From Bacteroidaceae bacterium (lineage in GTDB: Bacteria > Bacteroidota > Bacteroidia > Bacteroidales > Bacteroidaceae): a stretch of 64,000 nt of DNA. The translations under genes were made by a program, and so were the position numbers. How positions within the stretch are numbered: the first letter of the stretch is position 1; every line of letters begins with the position of its first letter. Under the pieces are notes generated by a model. That model saw only the letters and a list, made by a program, of their open reading frames with translations, was not told the origin of the DNA and made no database searches. The stretch spans positions 1 through 64,000 of the forward strand of contig JAFUWG010000031.1 of assembly GCA_017483605.1 (NCBI GenBank). Direction: 5' to 3'. Below, piece after piece: positions 25,580-34,350 of the stretch.

Positions 25580-26305
25580 TTATTGATTTGCAAGATTCAT
25601 TAAATGGACAGCCACCAGTGCTGCCGTTTCCGTTCGCAATCGACTTTTTCCGAGCGTCACACTCTGGAAACCCTGAGAAAGAGCCAACTTCACTTCATCG
25701 ATGGAGAAATCGCCTTCGGGACCCACCAGAACCAGTGCATCTTCGTTCGCCTTGAGCACGTCCTTCAGAGGTTTCTTCTCGCCCAACTCGTCCTCTTCAT
25801 AGCAATGGCAGATGAACTTCTGTCCTGGCTGCTCCTGCACTTTCTGCAAGAAAGCCTTGAAATCCGTCATTTCATTCAGCACGGGCTTCCATGCCTTGTG
25901 GCTCTGTTTCATGGCAGAGATGAGGATTTTGTCAATCCGTTCGGTCTTCACCACCGTTCTTTCCGACCATCGGCAATGAAGGAAAGTCAGTTCGTCAAAA
26001 CCTATTTCCGTCGCCTTTTCCGCCAGCCATTCCATCCTGTCCATGTTCTTTGTGGGAGCCACAGCGAGATGCAGTTGAGGCATCCATTGCCGTTCCTGCG
26101 GCAAGGTCTCCTCGATGCGGTAGAGGCAACGTTTCTTTGTCGCTTCGGCAACAGTCGCACGATAGAACGTGCCCTGTCCGTCCATCAGCATCAGTTCGTC
26201 GCCCATGCTCATGCGAAGCACACGAACAGCGTGCTGAGCCTCCTCTTCAGGAAGTTCACACACGCTGGCAGCGTTGGGGACATAGAAAAAACGTACCTCT
26301 TTCAC
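25580..26305 (-). CDS. rsmE: 16S rRNA (uracil-1498-N3)-methyltransferase
   Basis: 241 aa from a GTG start (MKEVRFFYVP). It methylates U1498 of 16S rRNA in the small subunit. The family order is intact: EEAQHAVRVLRM in the N-terminal PUA-like domain, then KNMDRMEWLAEKATEIG, WSERTVVK, and the SPOUT knot region LVGPEGDFS and LGKSRLRTETAALVA. It lies 31 nt downstream of tsaD in the long map-murU-like operon. Confidence 0.95.
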   Translation of the reverse strand: MKEVRFFYVPNAASVCELPEEEAQHAVRVLRMSMGDELMLMDGQGTFYRATVAEATKKRCLYRIEETLPQERQWMPQLHLAVAPTKNMDRMEWLAEKATEIGFDELTFLHCRWSERTVVKTERIDKILISAMKQSHKAWKPVLNEMTDFKAFLQKVQEQPGQKFICHCYEEDELGEKKPLKDVLKANEDALVLVGPEGDFSIDEVKLALSQGFQSVTLGKSRLRTETAALVAVHLMNLANQ

Positions 26306-26336
26306 AACTTCAAGTCTTCAATTGCCTTGCGGCGAG

Positions 26337-27362
26337 TTAAAAGTTCTTCGATTTTTCCATTCTTGCGTATGCAGGCAGGTCGATGGAGGCAAAGTCCTTG
26401 TCGAGATACTTGAAATAGCCCGTAATGCCTATCATTGCCGCATTGTCGGTCGTATAAGAGAACTTTGGAATAAAGATTTTCCAGCCGTAACGCTTGGCAT
26501 GGTCACGAAAAGCGTTGCGAAGCCCGTTGTTGGCACTCACACCACCAGCCACAGCCACTTGTTTGATGCCGGTGTCCTTCACCGCCTTACGCAGTTTCTT
26601 CATCAAGATGTCAACAATGGTTTTCTCCAGCGAAGCCGCCAAATCTTCCTTGTGGTGCTCAATGAAGTCAGGATCTTCTTTCAGCCAATCACGCAAGTGG
26701 TAGAGGAAAGAAGTCTTCAAGCCGGAGAAACTGTAGTCGTAACCCGCAATGTCGGGCTTGGAAAACTCGTAAGCGTTGGGATTGCCCTGCCGAGCCAGTT
26801 TGTCGATAATGGGACCGCCTGGGTAACCTAAGCCCATCACCTTCGAGCACTTGTCAATCGCCTCTCCTGCCGCATCGTCGATGGTCTGCCCCAGAATCTC
26901 CATGTCCTTATACGAGTTGACCTTCACAATCTGACTATTGCCACCGCTGACGAGGAGGCAAAGATAGGGAAACGTCGGTTGGTCGTGATCGTCCTCGCTC
27001 TCACGGATGAAGTGTGCCAGCACGTGTCCCTGCAAGTGGTTCACATCAATCATCGGAATGCCCAATGCCCGTGCGAAACCTTTGGCAAAACTCACGCCCA
27101 CCAACAGGCTACCCATCAAGCCGGGACCTCGGGTGAAAGCCACAGCATTCAGGTCTTCCTTAGTGATGCCAGCCCGCTTGATGGCGGCATCCACCACCGG
27201 CACAATGTTTTGCTGATGTGCCCGAGACGCCAACTCTGGCACCACCCCACCATATTCCTCATGCACAGCCTGCGAGGCGGTCACGTTGCTCAGCAGAATG
27301 CCATCCTTCAGCACAGCCGCACTCGTATCGTCGCATGAACTTTCTATTGCAAGTATATACAT
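26337..27362 (-). CDS. tsaD: tRNA N6-adenosine threonylcarbamoyltransferase
   Basis: 341 aa starting at the ATG of MYILAIESSCDDTSAAV; in-frame codons upstream belong to the end of map. It transfers the threonylcarbamoyl group in t6A37 synthesis on ANN-decoding tRNAs, with TsaB and TsaE. The metal ligands H109 and H113 (VNHLQGH), the SGGNSQ nucleotide loop and KTSFLYHL are all present. It starts 5 nt after map. Confidence 0.96.
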   Translation of the reverse strand: MYILAIESSCDDTSAAVLKDGILLSNVTASQAVHEEYGGVVPELASRAHQQNIVPVVDAAIKRAGITKEDLNAVAFTRGPGLMGSLLVGVSFAKGFARALGIPMIDVNHLQGHVLAHFIRESEDDHDQPTFPYLCLLVSGGNSQIVKVNSYKDMEILGQTIDDAAGEAIDKCSKVMGLGYPGGPIIDKLARQGNPNAYEFSKPDIAGYDYSFSGLKTSFLYHLRDWLKEDPDFIEHHKEDLAASLEKTIVDILMKKLRKAVKDTGIKQVAVAGGVSANNGLRNAFRDHAKRYGWKIFIPKFSYTTDNAAMIGITGYFKYLDKDFASIDLPAYARMEKSKNF

Positions 27363-27367
27363 ATATC

Positions 27368-28231
27368 TCAATAGGTCAAAATTTCCAGTCCTTCTTCCGT
27401 CATCAGATAAGTGTGTTCCCACTGGGCGGAGTCGCTATAGTCTTCGGTCACGACCGTCCAGTCGTCGTCACTATCCACAAACACCTTCCAGTCGCCCTCG
27501 TTAATCATGGGCTCAATCGTAAACACCATACCCGGCACCAGCAACATGCCCGTGCCCCTCTTGCCATAGTGCTCCATGTCGGGTTCTTCGTGGAAAGCAT
27601 TGCCCACGCCGTGACCACACAGGTCGCGAACAACGGTGTAGCCATTCTTGTGGGCATACTTGGTGATAGCAGCCGCAGAGTCGCCCACAAACGTATAGGG
27701 CTTGCAAGCCTCCGCACCGATTTCCATGCACTCCTTTGCCACTTTCACCAAGCGTTCACGTTCCGGTGTTGTCCTGCCGATGATGAACATGCGACTGGCA
27801 TCGGCAAAGTAACCATCGAGGATGGTGGTGCAATCCACATTGATGATGTCGCCTTCCTCCAACACTTCTTCGTCGGAGGGGATGCCATGACACACCACCT
27901 CGTTGATGCTCGTGCAGCAACTTTTCGGAAAACCTTCGTAATTGAGCGGAGCAGGAATGCCCCCGTTCTTCGTGGTGAAATCATACACCAGTTGGTCAAT
28001 CTCCAGCGTGCTCATGCCTTCGTGAATCTTCTCTTCCACCAGGTCAAGCACCGCCGTGTTCAGCACACCCGCCTTTCGGATGCCTTCAATCTGCTCTGGA
28101 GTTTTTATCAAATCACGTGTGGGGACGAGATGGCCTTTGTTCTGGAACGAGAGAATCTTTCTGTCCATCTCCGTCAGTGGTTGACCGCCCTTCACGTGCC
28201 AATTTCTTGGATACTTCTTCATCAGTCCCAT
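27368..28231 (-). CDS. map: Methionine aminopeptidase, type I
   Basis: 287 aa starting at the ATG at 28231 (the TTG further up is less likely; ATG at 28222 is possible). It removes the initiator Met from nascent proteins. All five metal ligands are visible: D133, D144, H207, E240 and E272. About 40 extra residues precede the catalytic fold (KYPRNWHVKGGQPLTEMD), a type I variant with an N-terminal extension. It is the first gene of an eight-gene minus-strand operon reaching the MurU-like gene. Confidence 0.95.
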   Translation of the reverse strand: MGLMKKYPRNWHVKGGQPLTEMDRKILSFQNKGHLVPTRDLIKTPEQIEGIRKAGVLNTAVLDLVEEKIHEGMSTLEIDQLVYDFTTKNGGIPAPLNYEGFPKSCCTSINEVVCHGIPSDEEVLEEGDIINVDCTTILDGYFADASRMFIIGRTTPERERLVKVAKECMEIGAEACKPYTFVGDSAAAITKYAHKNGYTVVRDLCGHGVGNAFHEEPDMEHYGKRGTGMLLVPGMVFTIEPMINEGDWKVFVDSDDDWTVVTEDYSDSAQWEHTYLMTEEGLEILTY

Positions 28232-28256
28232 AGTTATCAATTGTCTTAATCTTTTG

Positions 28257-28264
28257 CAAAGTTA
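28257..28264 (-). promoter_or_regulatory. -7 box (TAACTTTG) for the map operon
   Basis: Minus-strand TAACTTTGCA, 25 nt upstream of the ATG at 28231. Confidence 0.55.
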
Positions 28265-28385
28265 CGACCTTTTTTCCACACATGGCACCTATTTGGGCAC
28301 ATTATTAAATTATTTTCGTATTTCATTTGCCCAAATCACTTTCTTTTACGAATTTTGTACCTCGAAAACTAAAACCACTTCATCT

Positions 28386-28976
28386 ATGAGAATATTGAAA
28401 ATGGCAGCATTGCCGCTGCTGGCAACCTTGGCGATGACTTCTTGCAAGAATGAGCCAAAGCCTCCTGTTGAGGAACGAATTGTTGAAGATGTTGACCCTG
28501 CCACGGGCATCATCTCGCTGAGAGACTACACCCTTTCCGACACCATCACCATCGGCGGGAAACTTTATCATTATACTTACGCATTGGAGCATGTCGATTC
28601 CATGCCCGTCGTCATCAACCCACAAGGGCTGGAGTATCATGAAAGCCGTGTAAGAATTGCCATCAAAAATGCCGACAAGGAAATCTTCAACAAGACTTTC
28701 TACAAGAAAAATTTCCACGACCAAGTGCCTGCCGAATTCTTGAAGACATCCACGATGGTAGGTGTCAACTACAATTTCACCAAACGAGACGAAGACCGTT
28801 CCGCTTTCTATTTCATCGTAACAGTGGGCGACCCCGACGAGACATCCGACATGGTTTACCCATTGGAACTGAAGGTTGCTACCGACGGCAGTTACTCGCT
28901 GAAGAAAGCAGAAAACCTCGAAACCGAACCGCTGAACCCAGGGCTGAACATCGACCCAAGCGAAGACGCGGTGTGA
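28386..28976 (+). CDS. Lipoprotein, DUF4738-like
   Basis: 196 aa from the ATG at 28386: MRILKMAALPLLATLAMTSC is a lipoprotein signal with Cys 20. The mature protein is beta-rich with LRDYTLSDTITIGGKLYHYTY and a C-terminal DGSYSLKKAENLETEP, which I associate with DUF4738, an uncharacterised Bacteroidales family. It is a single gene, divergent from map. Its stop codon is the first three bases of a tandem repeat of period 24. Confidence 0.65.
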   Translation: MRILKMAALPLLATLAMTSCKNEPKPPVEERIVEDVDPATGIISLRDYTLSDTITIGGKLYHYTYALEHVDSMPVVINPQGLEYHESRVRIAIKNADKEIFNKTFYKKNFHDQVPAEFLKTSTMVGVNYNFTKRDEDRSAFYFIVTVGDPDETSDMVYPLELKVATDGSYSLKKAENLETEPLNPGLNIDPSEDAV

Positions 28977-29044
28977 GAACACACGGAACGGCATCCTTGA
29001 GAACAGAAGGAACGACATCTTTGAGAACACACGAAACGGTATCC
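28974..29044. repeat. 24-bp tandem repeat (3 copies) starting at a stop codon
   Basis: Units start TGAGAAC at 28974, 28998 and 29022 and continue with near-identical 24-mers (ACACGGAACGGCATCCT and variants). The first TGA is the stop codon of the preceding lipoprotein gene. Confidence 0.85.
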
Positions 29045-29106
29045 TGACAGATACCGCATCGCAACCTCATCCATGCGAGGATGCCCCTAAAAGACTTCCC
29101 TCGATA

Positions 29107-29187
29107 CCTCAAAAGTGGTCTGAGTCACACCGCCTTGGCGGTCTGAGTCACACCACTTGAGCGGTCTGACTCAGACCACTTTTGAGG
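29107..29187. repeat. 23-bp-period palindrome array, locus 2 (3 units)
   Basis: Units at 29117, 29140 and 29163: two mixed units GGTCTGAGTCACACC and one perfect unit GGTCTGACTCAGACC. The array is enclosed by a perfect 20-bp inverted repeat (29107-29126 and 29168-29187, outer part CCTCAAAAGTGG). Confidence 0.9.
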
Positions 29188-29227
29188 CTTCGAGGGAACC
29201 TTTTTTGCCCTCTCCCCTTTCTCCTTC

Positions 29228-29449
29228 TTACAGCCCCCCGTTCAGCATCGTGTTACAACTGGAGAAAAATGTACGGACTTCTTTTTCGGATGCATTTCCA
29301 CTTTCTTCAGACAGACGAATTTCCTCTTTTAACTCATCCTCTGCAAATACACACGGCATTTCCGAAGACTCCCATCTCGGATAGGCTACCGCTGGTTCAC
29401 CAACAACCATCGTAGCATTGTCGTCAATTTCCATATCATAGTTCTTCAT
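29228..29449 (-). CDS. Small acidic protein of unknown function
   Basis: 73 aa from the ATG at 29449 (MKNYDMEIDDNATMVV). It is acidic, with no signal peptide; two Cys lie near residues 32 and 66. The region is compositionally like coding DNA and the ORF is the only long one here. It lies downstream of the terminator at 29522, so it needs its own promoter; only a weak TTACTTTG box was seen near 29475. No family was recognised. It could be a small conserved Prevotella peptide. Confidence 0.45.
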   Translation of the reverse strand: MKNYDMEIDDNATMVVGEPAVAYPRWESSEMPCVFAEDELKEEIRLSEESGNASEKEVRTFFSSCNTMLNGGL

Positions 29450-29521
29450 ATCACTACGCTTTAAAATATTCACCTGCAAAGTAACAAATTATATTTGAAA
29501 GGGCAAAACATTTAAGATAAA

Positions 29522-29556
29522 AAAAGTGGTGGCGGCATGATGCCGTCACCACTTTT
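29522..29556 (-). terminator. Terminator of the 752-aa secreted protein gene
   Basis: A 16-bp stem (AAAAGTGGTG...ATGCCG, one G-U pair) around a tiny loop, followed by a T-run in minus sense, 23 nt past the stop at 29579. The A/T flanks make it bidirectional. Confidence 0.85.
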
Positions 29557-29578
29557 CATTTTATGTCAGTTTGTGTGA

Positions 29579-31837
29579 TTACTTTACAAGAATCTTAGCA
29601 CTTGCACCGTCAGCATACTTCACGATGTTGATACCCTTCTGAGGAGCGGCGAGTTTAGCACCATTCACTGAATAGTAACCAACAATCTTCTGGATGCCAG
29701 CAGGCTTCACGTTCTGGATGGCATCTTCGATAGGCTGTGCGTTGGGGTCATACTCGTCTGCAGGAAGGTTGTCGTAAGTGTAAACATCCATGTAGAACAC
29801 GTGGATACCGTTTCTTGCCAAAGAGAATGAGAGAAGTTCACCTGTTGCAGCCTCATAGATAGTAGGCCAACGTCTGTCAGTGTAGTTAGAACCACCTTGA
29901 CCCTGATATACCAAGAGGTACTCACCTGCTGCTACGCTTTCACGTGGGAAGGTGAAGGTTGGCTGTGCCATGAAGTATGCACCCAGGTCGCCATTGATGT
30001 AGATGAAGAGACAAGAGTTGTTGCTTGCGTTAGGAGGACAACTGATAGTGAAACCATCATAAACATGTGCGAAATCTTCCACGTAGCCATAACCATTGTC
30101 GTTGAGGTCATGAATAGTTGCAGGGTCAACAATTGTGTCAGAAGCAACATTGAGTGTTGCACGAGAGCGGCTGCCATCCCACCACCAGCAAGAAGCGGCG
30201 TAGTTAGCAGTTGCACCAGAAAGGTCTGTACCGTCGGCAGCAACACCTTCTTCATATTCTGCGGCTGTGTAAACAAGAGAGTCGCCATTCTCGGCGATGA
30301 TGTAGCAAGACTCTACTACTTCACCCTTGATGATAGCCTGCTGCTCTGCTGTCAGGTTCACGAAATCCCAGTCGTGGATAGCGTTACCCTCACCATCTTC
30401 TGTAACAGCGGCCTTACGGTGAATGTCGATACCTGGAGCATCAGCCTCGTATGTGCCAACACCATCAGCATAACCTTCAACCTTGACAGTCACGGTTACG
30501 TCATTCTTCACAGCAATCACGTCGTCGATAACAGCCTCGCCATAAAGAGCACCGCCGTCACCTTCGTATGTGATAGAGAACTCTTCATCACAAATGGTGT
30601 TGTTCACCCACTTGATTGCATAGAGACGGTCCAAACCGCTGAAGCCCTGAAGTTCGAGTGTAGGAGCATTCAATGTGATTTCGCCAATTGCAACGTTGAC
30701 AGTCACCACATCAGAAACGGCACCTGTCTCAGAAACAGAAGCAGCCTTTACGACCACGATACCATCGCCATCTTCGTCTTCAGAAGCATATACGTCGATG
30801 TAACCATCTTCTGGGTTGTACATCATGTCACCATAGTCACCCACTTCTGCAACGAGGTCTGTGTCAAGCACACGCTTGTAAACGGCAGTCGAGTCAACTA
30901 CAACCTGATTGCCTTCCTCGTCCGCTTCGTAGATGTAGTCATAGTGGTCAATCTCCTCAGAATCCTTCAAGAAGATTGGGTCATCACCATTCAGAGAATA
31001 ATAAGTAGAAACGCTCATGCCAAGTGTTGATTCACCTGCCTTGAACTCAAGACGACGAGAGTCACCGTTCACGCCTACAATCTTCAGAGAAGGAGTAGTC
31101 ACAGCCTCATCTGCTGCGGCATCAATCCAAATCTGATAACCGTAAACCCAAGCACCACGCTCCATTGGGACAGAAACCCAACCATCGTTCAGAACACGAA
31201 GATAGAGATACTTGTCAACCACCTCGGCAGAGTCGGTACCTTCCTCAATCTCACCAGCAGCAAGAGCGGCTGCATACTGAGCGTCGTGAACTTCAGGAGA
31301 GATGTCTTCTACCTGAAGAGGCTCGAAATATTCCCAACTCCATGCAGGTGTGGTATTACCATTACGACGTGAACCATTAGGAACACAAAAACCATTGTAA
31401 TTAGGGTTAGTACCACCATTGTTATAACCGCCATTAGCACCTTGCATCACAATGATCTGGCCTGTCTTCATCTCGCTGAGAAGAAGTCCACGGTCACCAG
31501 AACCATTTGTCTGAATACCACGACCAGCGGTGTAATTAGGTGTCGAAACGGCACACCACAAATTCTCCAATCCCTCTACAGAACAACGATAAGGAGCATA
31601 ACCGTTGAATTTGATTTCATCGGTTGTAACGCTGTTGTCAAAAGTAAGAGCCTCTACACCCATTTCTGTGCCATTGATAGTCAAATCTGCAAAGTTGACA
31701 TCCTTGTAGAGACGATAATTGAACGCTTCGCTCTGGAGCACAGGGTTCTCAGAAGGCAAAGTGTAATACTGTGCACTTGCCGTGAGAGACATCATACTCA
31801 TTACAGCAAAAGCCACGAGAGAGTAAAGTTTTCTCAT
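29579..31837 (-). CDS. Large secreted Prevotella-type protein with C-terminal sorting tail
   Basis: 752 aa with signal peptide MRKLYSLVAFAVMSMMSLTASAQ. The mature protein is acidic and beta-rich with Ig-like segments (about residues 250-470). The end VGYYSVNGAKLAAPQKGINI followed by a basic KILVK tail resembles Bacteroidetes C-terminal secretion/sorting domains (type IX-like). No catalytic domain was recognised, so it is probably a surface or released protein. It has its own promoter box (31926-31933) and terminator. Confidence 0.75.
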   Translation of the reverse strand: MRKLYSLVAFAVMSMMSLTASAQYYTLPSENPVLQSEAFNYRLYKDVNFADLTINGTEMGVEALTFDNSVTTDEIKFNGYAPYRCSVEGLENLWCAVSTPNYTAGRGIQTNGSGDRGLLLSEMKTGQIIVMQGANGGYNNGGTNPNYNGFCVPNGSRRNGNTTPAWSWEYFEPLQVEDISPEVHDAQYAAALAAGEIEEGTDSAEVVDKYLYLRVLNDGWVSVPMERGAWVYGYQIWIDAAADEAVTTPSLKIVGVNGDSRRLEFKAGESTLGMSVSTYYSLNGDDPIFLKDSEEIDHYDYIYEADEEGNQVVVDSTAVYKRVLDTDLVAEVGDYGDMMYNPEDGYIDVYASEDEDGDGIVVVKAASVSETGAVSDVVTVNVAIGEITLNAPTLELQGFSGLDRLYAIKWVNNTICDEEFSITYEGDGGALYGEAVIDDVIAVKNDVTVTVKVEGYADGVGTYEADAPGIDIHRKAAVTEDGEGNAIHDWDFVNLTAEQQAIIKGEVVESCYIIAENGDSLVYTAAEYEEGVAADGTDLSGATANYAASCWWWDGSRSRATLNVASDTIVDPATIHDLNDNGYGYVEDFAHVYDGFTISCPPNASNNSCLFIYINGDLGAYFMAQPTFTFPRESVAAGEYLLVYQGQGGSNYTDRRWPTIYEAATGELLSFSLARNGIHVFYMDVYTYDNLPADEYDPNAQPIEDAIQNVKPAGIQKIVGYYSVNGAKLAAPQKGINIVKYADGASAKILVK

Positions 31838-31925
31838 AAGAAAAATTGATTAAGTTAGTTAATAAATATAATTGTTAGAATTGTTTTGCCTCAATTTACA
31901 TTTTCTTTCATTCACGAATCGGGGG

Positions 31926-31933
31926 CAAAGATA
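31926..31933 (-). promoter_or_regulatory. -7 box (TATCTTTG) for the 752-aa gene
   Basis: Minus-strand TATCTTTGCC, 88 nt upstream of the ATG at 31837. Confidence 0.55.
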
Positions 31934-31997
31934 GCAACAAAATTTCATAAGCCCAACCTTTTGACCAAAAAAAGTTATTTTTTCATCAAAGAAACCA

Positions 31998-33299
31998 TCA
32001 ACTTTCATCAAAAAGACTCAACACACGACAAATTTCATTCAATAGTTCCATGTCGGGCTTGAGGGGTTTGGAGGATTCGGGACGGTCATGCCACGGACAG
32101 AGGGTGAGCATGGAGGCGGACAGGGTGCTGTCCATGTCAGATGGAGGATTGGGGGCGGAAGAACCGCCCTGAACAGGGGAAGGAGTGCCAGTGGAGGGGT
32201 GCCAGAGGTCTGACATGGCTTTGTCCCGGAGTTCGATGATGGGATACCCCAACTGCTTGGCAAGGATTTTTGTTTCTTTCTCGGCAGGGCTGATGAAGGG
32301 AGAGATGAGGATGGCACCTTCTTTTTCACAACGCAGAAAGATGTCCGCCTGTTGTTTTTGCAAGAGGTCGCGAGGAATGGAACGTGAGAAACGAATCGGG
32401 ATAAGGGGGCGACCAGCAGTCAGCAAGGCATCGTTGCCTACGGCTTTGAAGCGGAGATAAGGGGCATCGTCTGTACGGCGGCGGAACAGGCACTTGGCAA
32501 GAAGGTCGGTATAGGTGTTGGCATAGGGAGAACGGTGGGTGTAGGAGGACTGAACCACGGAGCGGCGGCTGTCCCAATAGAGGGCGAAATCCTTGAGGGA
32601 TTGGGCAAGGGAGAGGGAAATGGGAATGGTGAGAAAGTGAGGTTGGGAAAGATGGTGAAGGGCGTGGCGTTGAAGCCAGGAACGGGAGGGGTTGGAGTGG
32701 ATGTAACGGATGAGGGTGTCAATCTGCCCTTTCCGCTTGACGATGCGGTCGTGGTAGCCTTTAGACCAAAGAGGGGGAACAAGGATGGGAGAAAGGGACG
32801 TGAGATTTAAGGCGGAAACACCGCCTTGAACAAGGGCGGGAGATGAGGAGGATAGCCCCATGTTAGAGACGGTGTTTCCGTCTCCTCGTTGAGCCGAAGA
32901 CTGAGATGATTGAGATGATGCGACACGATGGATGCCACCGTAACGGGCATTGAGTTGATTCAAATAGAAAGAGGTTGTACCATACTTGAGACTCCACACC
33001 ACCTTGCCAAGATGGGTAGCCATGGGGCGGGTGACCTGCACAAGAAGATGGCAGTGGTCAGGCATCATGGCGGTGGCTCGGATAATCAACTCGGGATAGC
33101 GAGTGGGAAGAGCCGCAATTTCTTGCAGAAGAACAGAGCCTATGGCGGTAGGAACAACACGAGCATCAGATGCACTTTCGCCAACAAGTTCTCCCAACAA
33201 GGGACGACGCTCGTCGGTGACCTGTGTCAACATATAAAAACCCTTGTCACGATAATCGTGCCACAGGGCGCGATGCTGCATGTTTCCTGCCGAGGACAT
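31998..33299 (-). CDS. RAYT/Y1-type HUH transposase homologue with C-terminal extension
   Basis: 433 aa. Residues 1-205 follow the REP-associated tyrosine transposase pattern: MPDHCHLLVQV with the HUH pair H82 and H84, GYHDRIVKRKGQ, and the candidate catalytic Y199 in LIRYIHSNPSR. An insert of about 45 residues (130-175) and another near 385-400 are low-complexity and encoded by palindromic DNA. The C-terminal part (RCEKEGAILISPFISPAEKE...GYPIIELRDKA) resembles a DprA/Rossmann-like domain. No flanking insertion-sequence ends were seen, so it is probably a domesticated or REP-mobilising protein. It starts 14 nt after an unrelated gene. Confidence 0.8.
   Translation of the reverse strand: MSSAGNMQHRALWHDYRDKGFYMLTQVTDERRPLLGELVGESASDARVVPTAIGSVLLQEIAALPTRYPELIIRATAMMPDHCHLLVQVTRPMATHLGKVVWSLKYGTTSFYLNQLNARYGGIHRVASSQSSQSSAQRGDGNTVSNMGLSSSSPALVQGGVSALNLTSLSPILVPPLWSKGYHDRIVKRKGQIDTLIRYIHSNPSRSWLQRHALHHLSQPHFLTIPISLSLAQSLKDFALYWDSRRSVVQSSYTHRSPYANTYTDLLAKCLFRRRTDDAPYLRFKAVGNDALLTAGRPLIPIRFSRSIPRDLLQKQQADIFLRCEKEGAILISPFISPAEKETKILAKQLGYPIIELRDKAMSDLWHPSTGTPSPVQGGSSAPNPPSDMDSTLSASMLTLCPWHDRPESSKPLKPDMELLNEICRVLSLFDES
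32151..32178. repeat. Intragenic palindrome in the RAYT-like gene (3' part)
   Basis: GGGCGGAAGAACCGCCC and adjacent CTGAACAGGGG form a short hairpin inside the coding region, nearly the same as the one at 32810-32841 (GGCGGAAACACCGCC then TTGAACAAGGGCGG). Both are read in the same frame (VQGGxSA). Confidence 0.65.
32810..32884. repeat. Intragenic palindromes in the RAYT-like gene (5' part)
   Basis: GGCGGAAACACCGCC (about 32811-32826) and GAGACGGTGTTTCCGTCTC (about 32866-32884) are two palindromes in the low-complexity insert between the HUH motif and the tyrosine. Confidence 0.65.
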
Positions 33300-33313
33300 G
33301 AAACAGAGAGCGT

Positions 33314-34309
33314 TTATTGTCTGAGCACTAACGAGGTTATTTTCATTGCATCGTTGAGCACGGCGGTACCCGTGAAATGTTTCACGCTGGTTGGTTTGGG
33401 TTGCTCTTCTGCCTTTTCGTCCTCGGTGTCATGCTGTGAGGCTGAAATGGCTGAGGATGAATAGGTTTCTTCGTCGAGGGCAAACTGCACATTGTACATA
33501 TTGCGACCAGCGGCATCCACCTTGGCGACTTGGGCATCCTTCACCAGAAACACAATGAAACGGCCTGCGGTGTGCATGTGTTCCATATATGCATAGATGT
33601 CCTCCTCTGTTGCATCGGACTTACCAATATAAGAATTGATTTTGCTGGCAAGGGTTGCAGACAAACGACCTTTGTCGTTGCCAGCAAGAGCATCGAAATG
33701 GTCATTAAGGGTTTCCAATGCTCTGAATTTCTCATCTACCGTCAAGTCCTGCTTGTCGAAATCCTCTATTTTCTTTTGAGCATCTTCAGCATATCGACCA
33801 CCGGCAAACTGACTGAGATACTGTTCAAACGCTTCACGGGTATTGGCATCTACCGCCTCGGCAAACACAAGGGAATCCAGTTTCTCGTCAGCCATCTTAC
33901 GGTAGAAGCCATCAGGGTGTTCGTCCAAGAAATGGCGAATGGCATCTACCGACATCGCTCCTTCTAGAGCCTGCCAATCAGCACGTTCACCAAAGAATCG
34001 GTCGTTCAATTCTTTCAGTTGAGAATAATGGTAAGCATCCGAATTGTACGTGTCAAAATAGTCATTCAAAGCCGTTGCCAACGAATCCAGTTGGTGTGTT
34101 TGTGAATAACGATTGATGGCATCGTATGCCGCACGTTCATCATTGTCATCCCCACCACGGAAGAACAAGAACCAGGCTGCCACGGCAGCAAGGGCGACAA
34201 TCAGCAATGAGACAACGGAGATGGTAACGCCAGCACGACCGCGTCCTGACGCTGGTTTTTCTGGTACAGAATTGTTTATCTCTTCAGAAGAAATGTTGTT
34301 TTCAGACAT
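33314..34309 (-). CDS. Single-pass membrane protein with helical repeat region
   Basis: 331 aa. A short cytoplasmic N-terminus, one helix (about 27-50, VTISVVSLLIVALAAVAAWFLFF), then an all-helical domain with TPR-like periodicity (about 58-230) and a C-terminal beta-like part. No enzymatic motif. It lies downstream of another membrane gene (34351-34824), 41 nt apart, so probably the same transcript. The function is unknown. Confidence 0.7.
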   Translation of the reverse strand: MSENNISSEEINNSVPEKPASGRGRAGVTISVVSLLIVALAAVAAWFLFFRGGDDNDERAAYDAINRYSQTHQLDSLATALNDYFDTYNSDAYHYSQLKELNDRFFGERADWQALEGAMSVDAIRHFLDEHPDGFYRKMADEKLDSLVFAEAVDANTREAFEQYLSQFAGGRYAEDAQKKIEDFDKQDLTVDEKFRALETLNDHFDALAGNDKGRLSATLASKINSYIGKSDATEEDIYAYMEHMHTAGRFIVFLVKDAQVAKVDAAGRNMYNVQFALDEETYSSSAISASQHDTEDEKAEEQPKPTSVKHFTGTAVLNDAMKITSLVLRQ

Positions 34310-34350
34310 ATTAAACTCAATTTTTGATTAAATGATATTCACATTATTAT

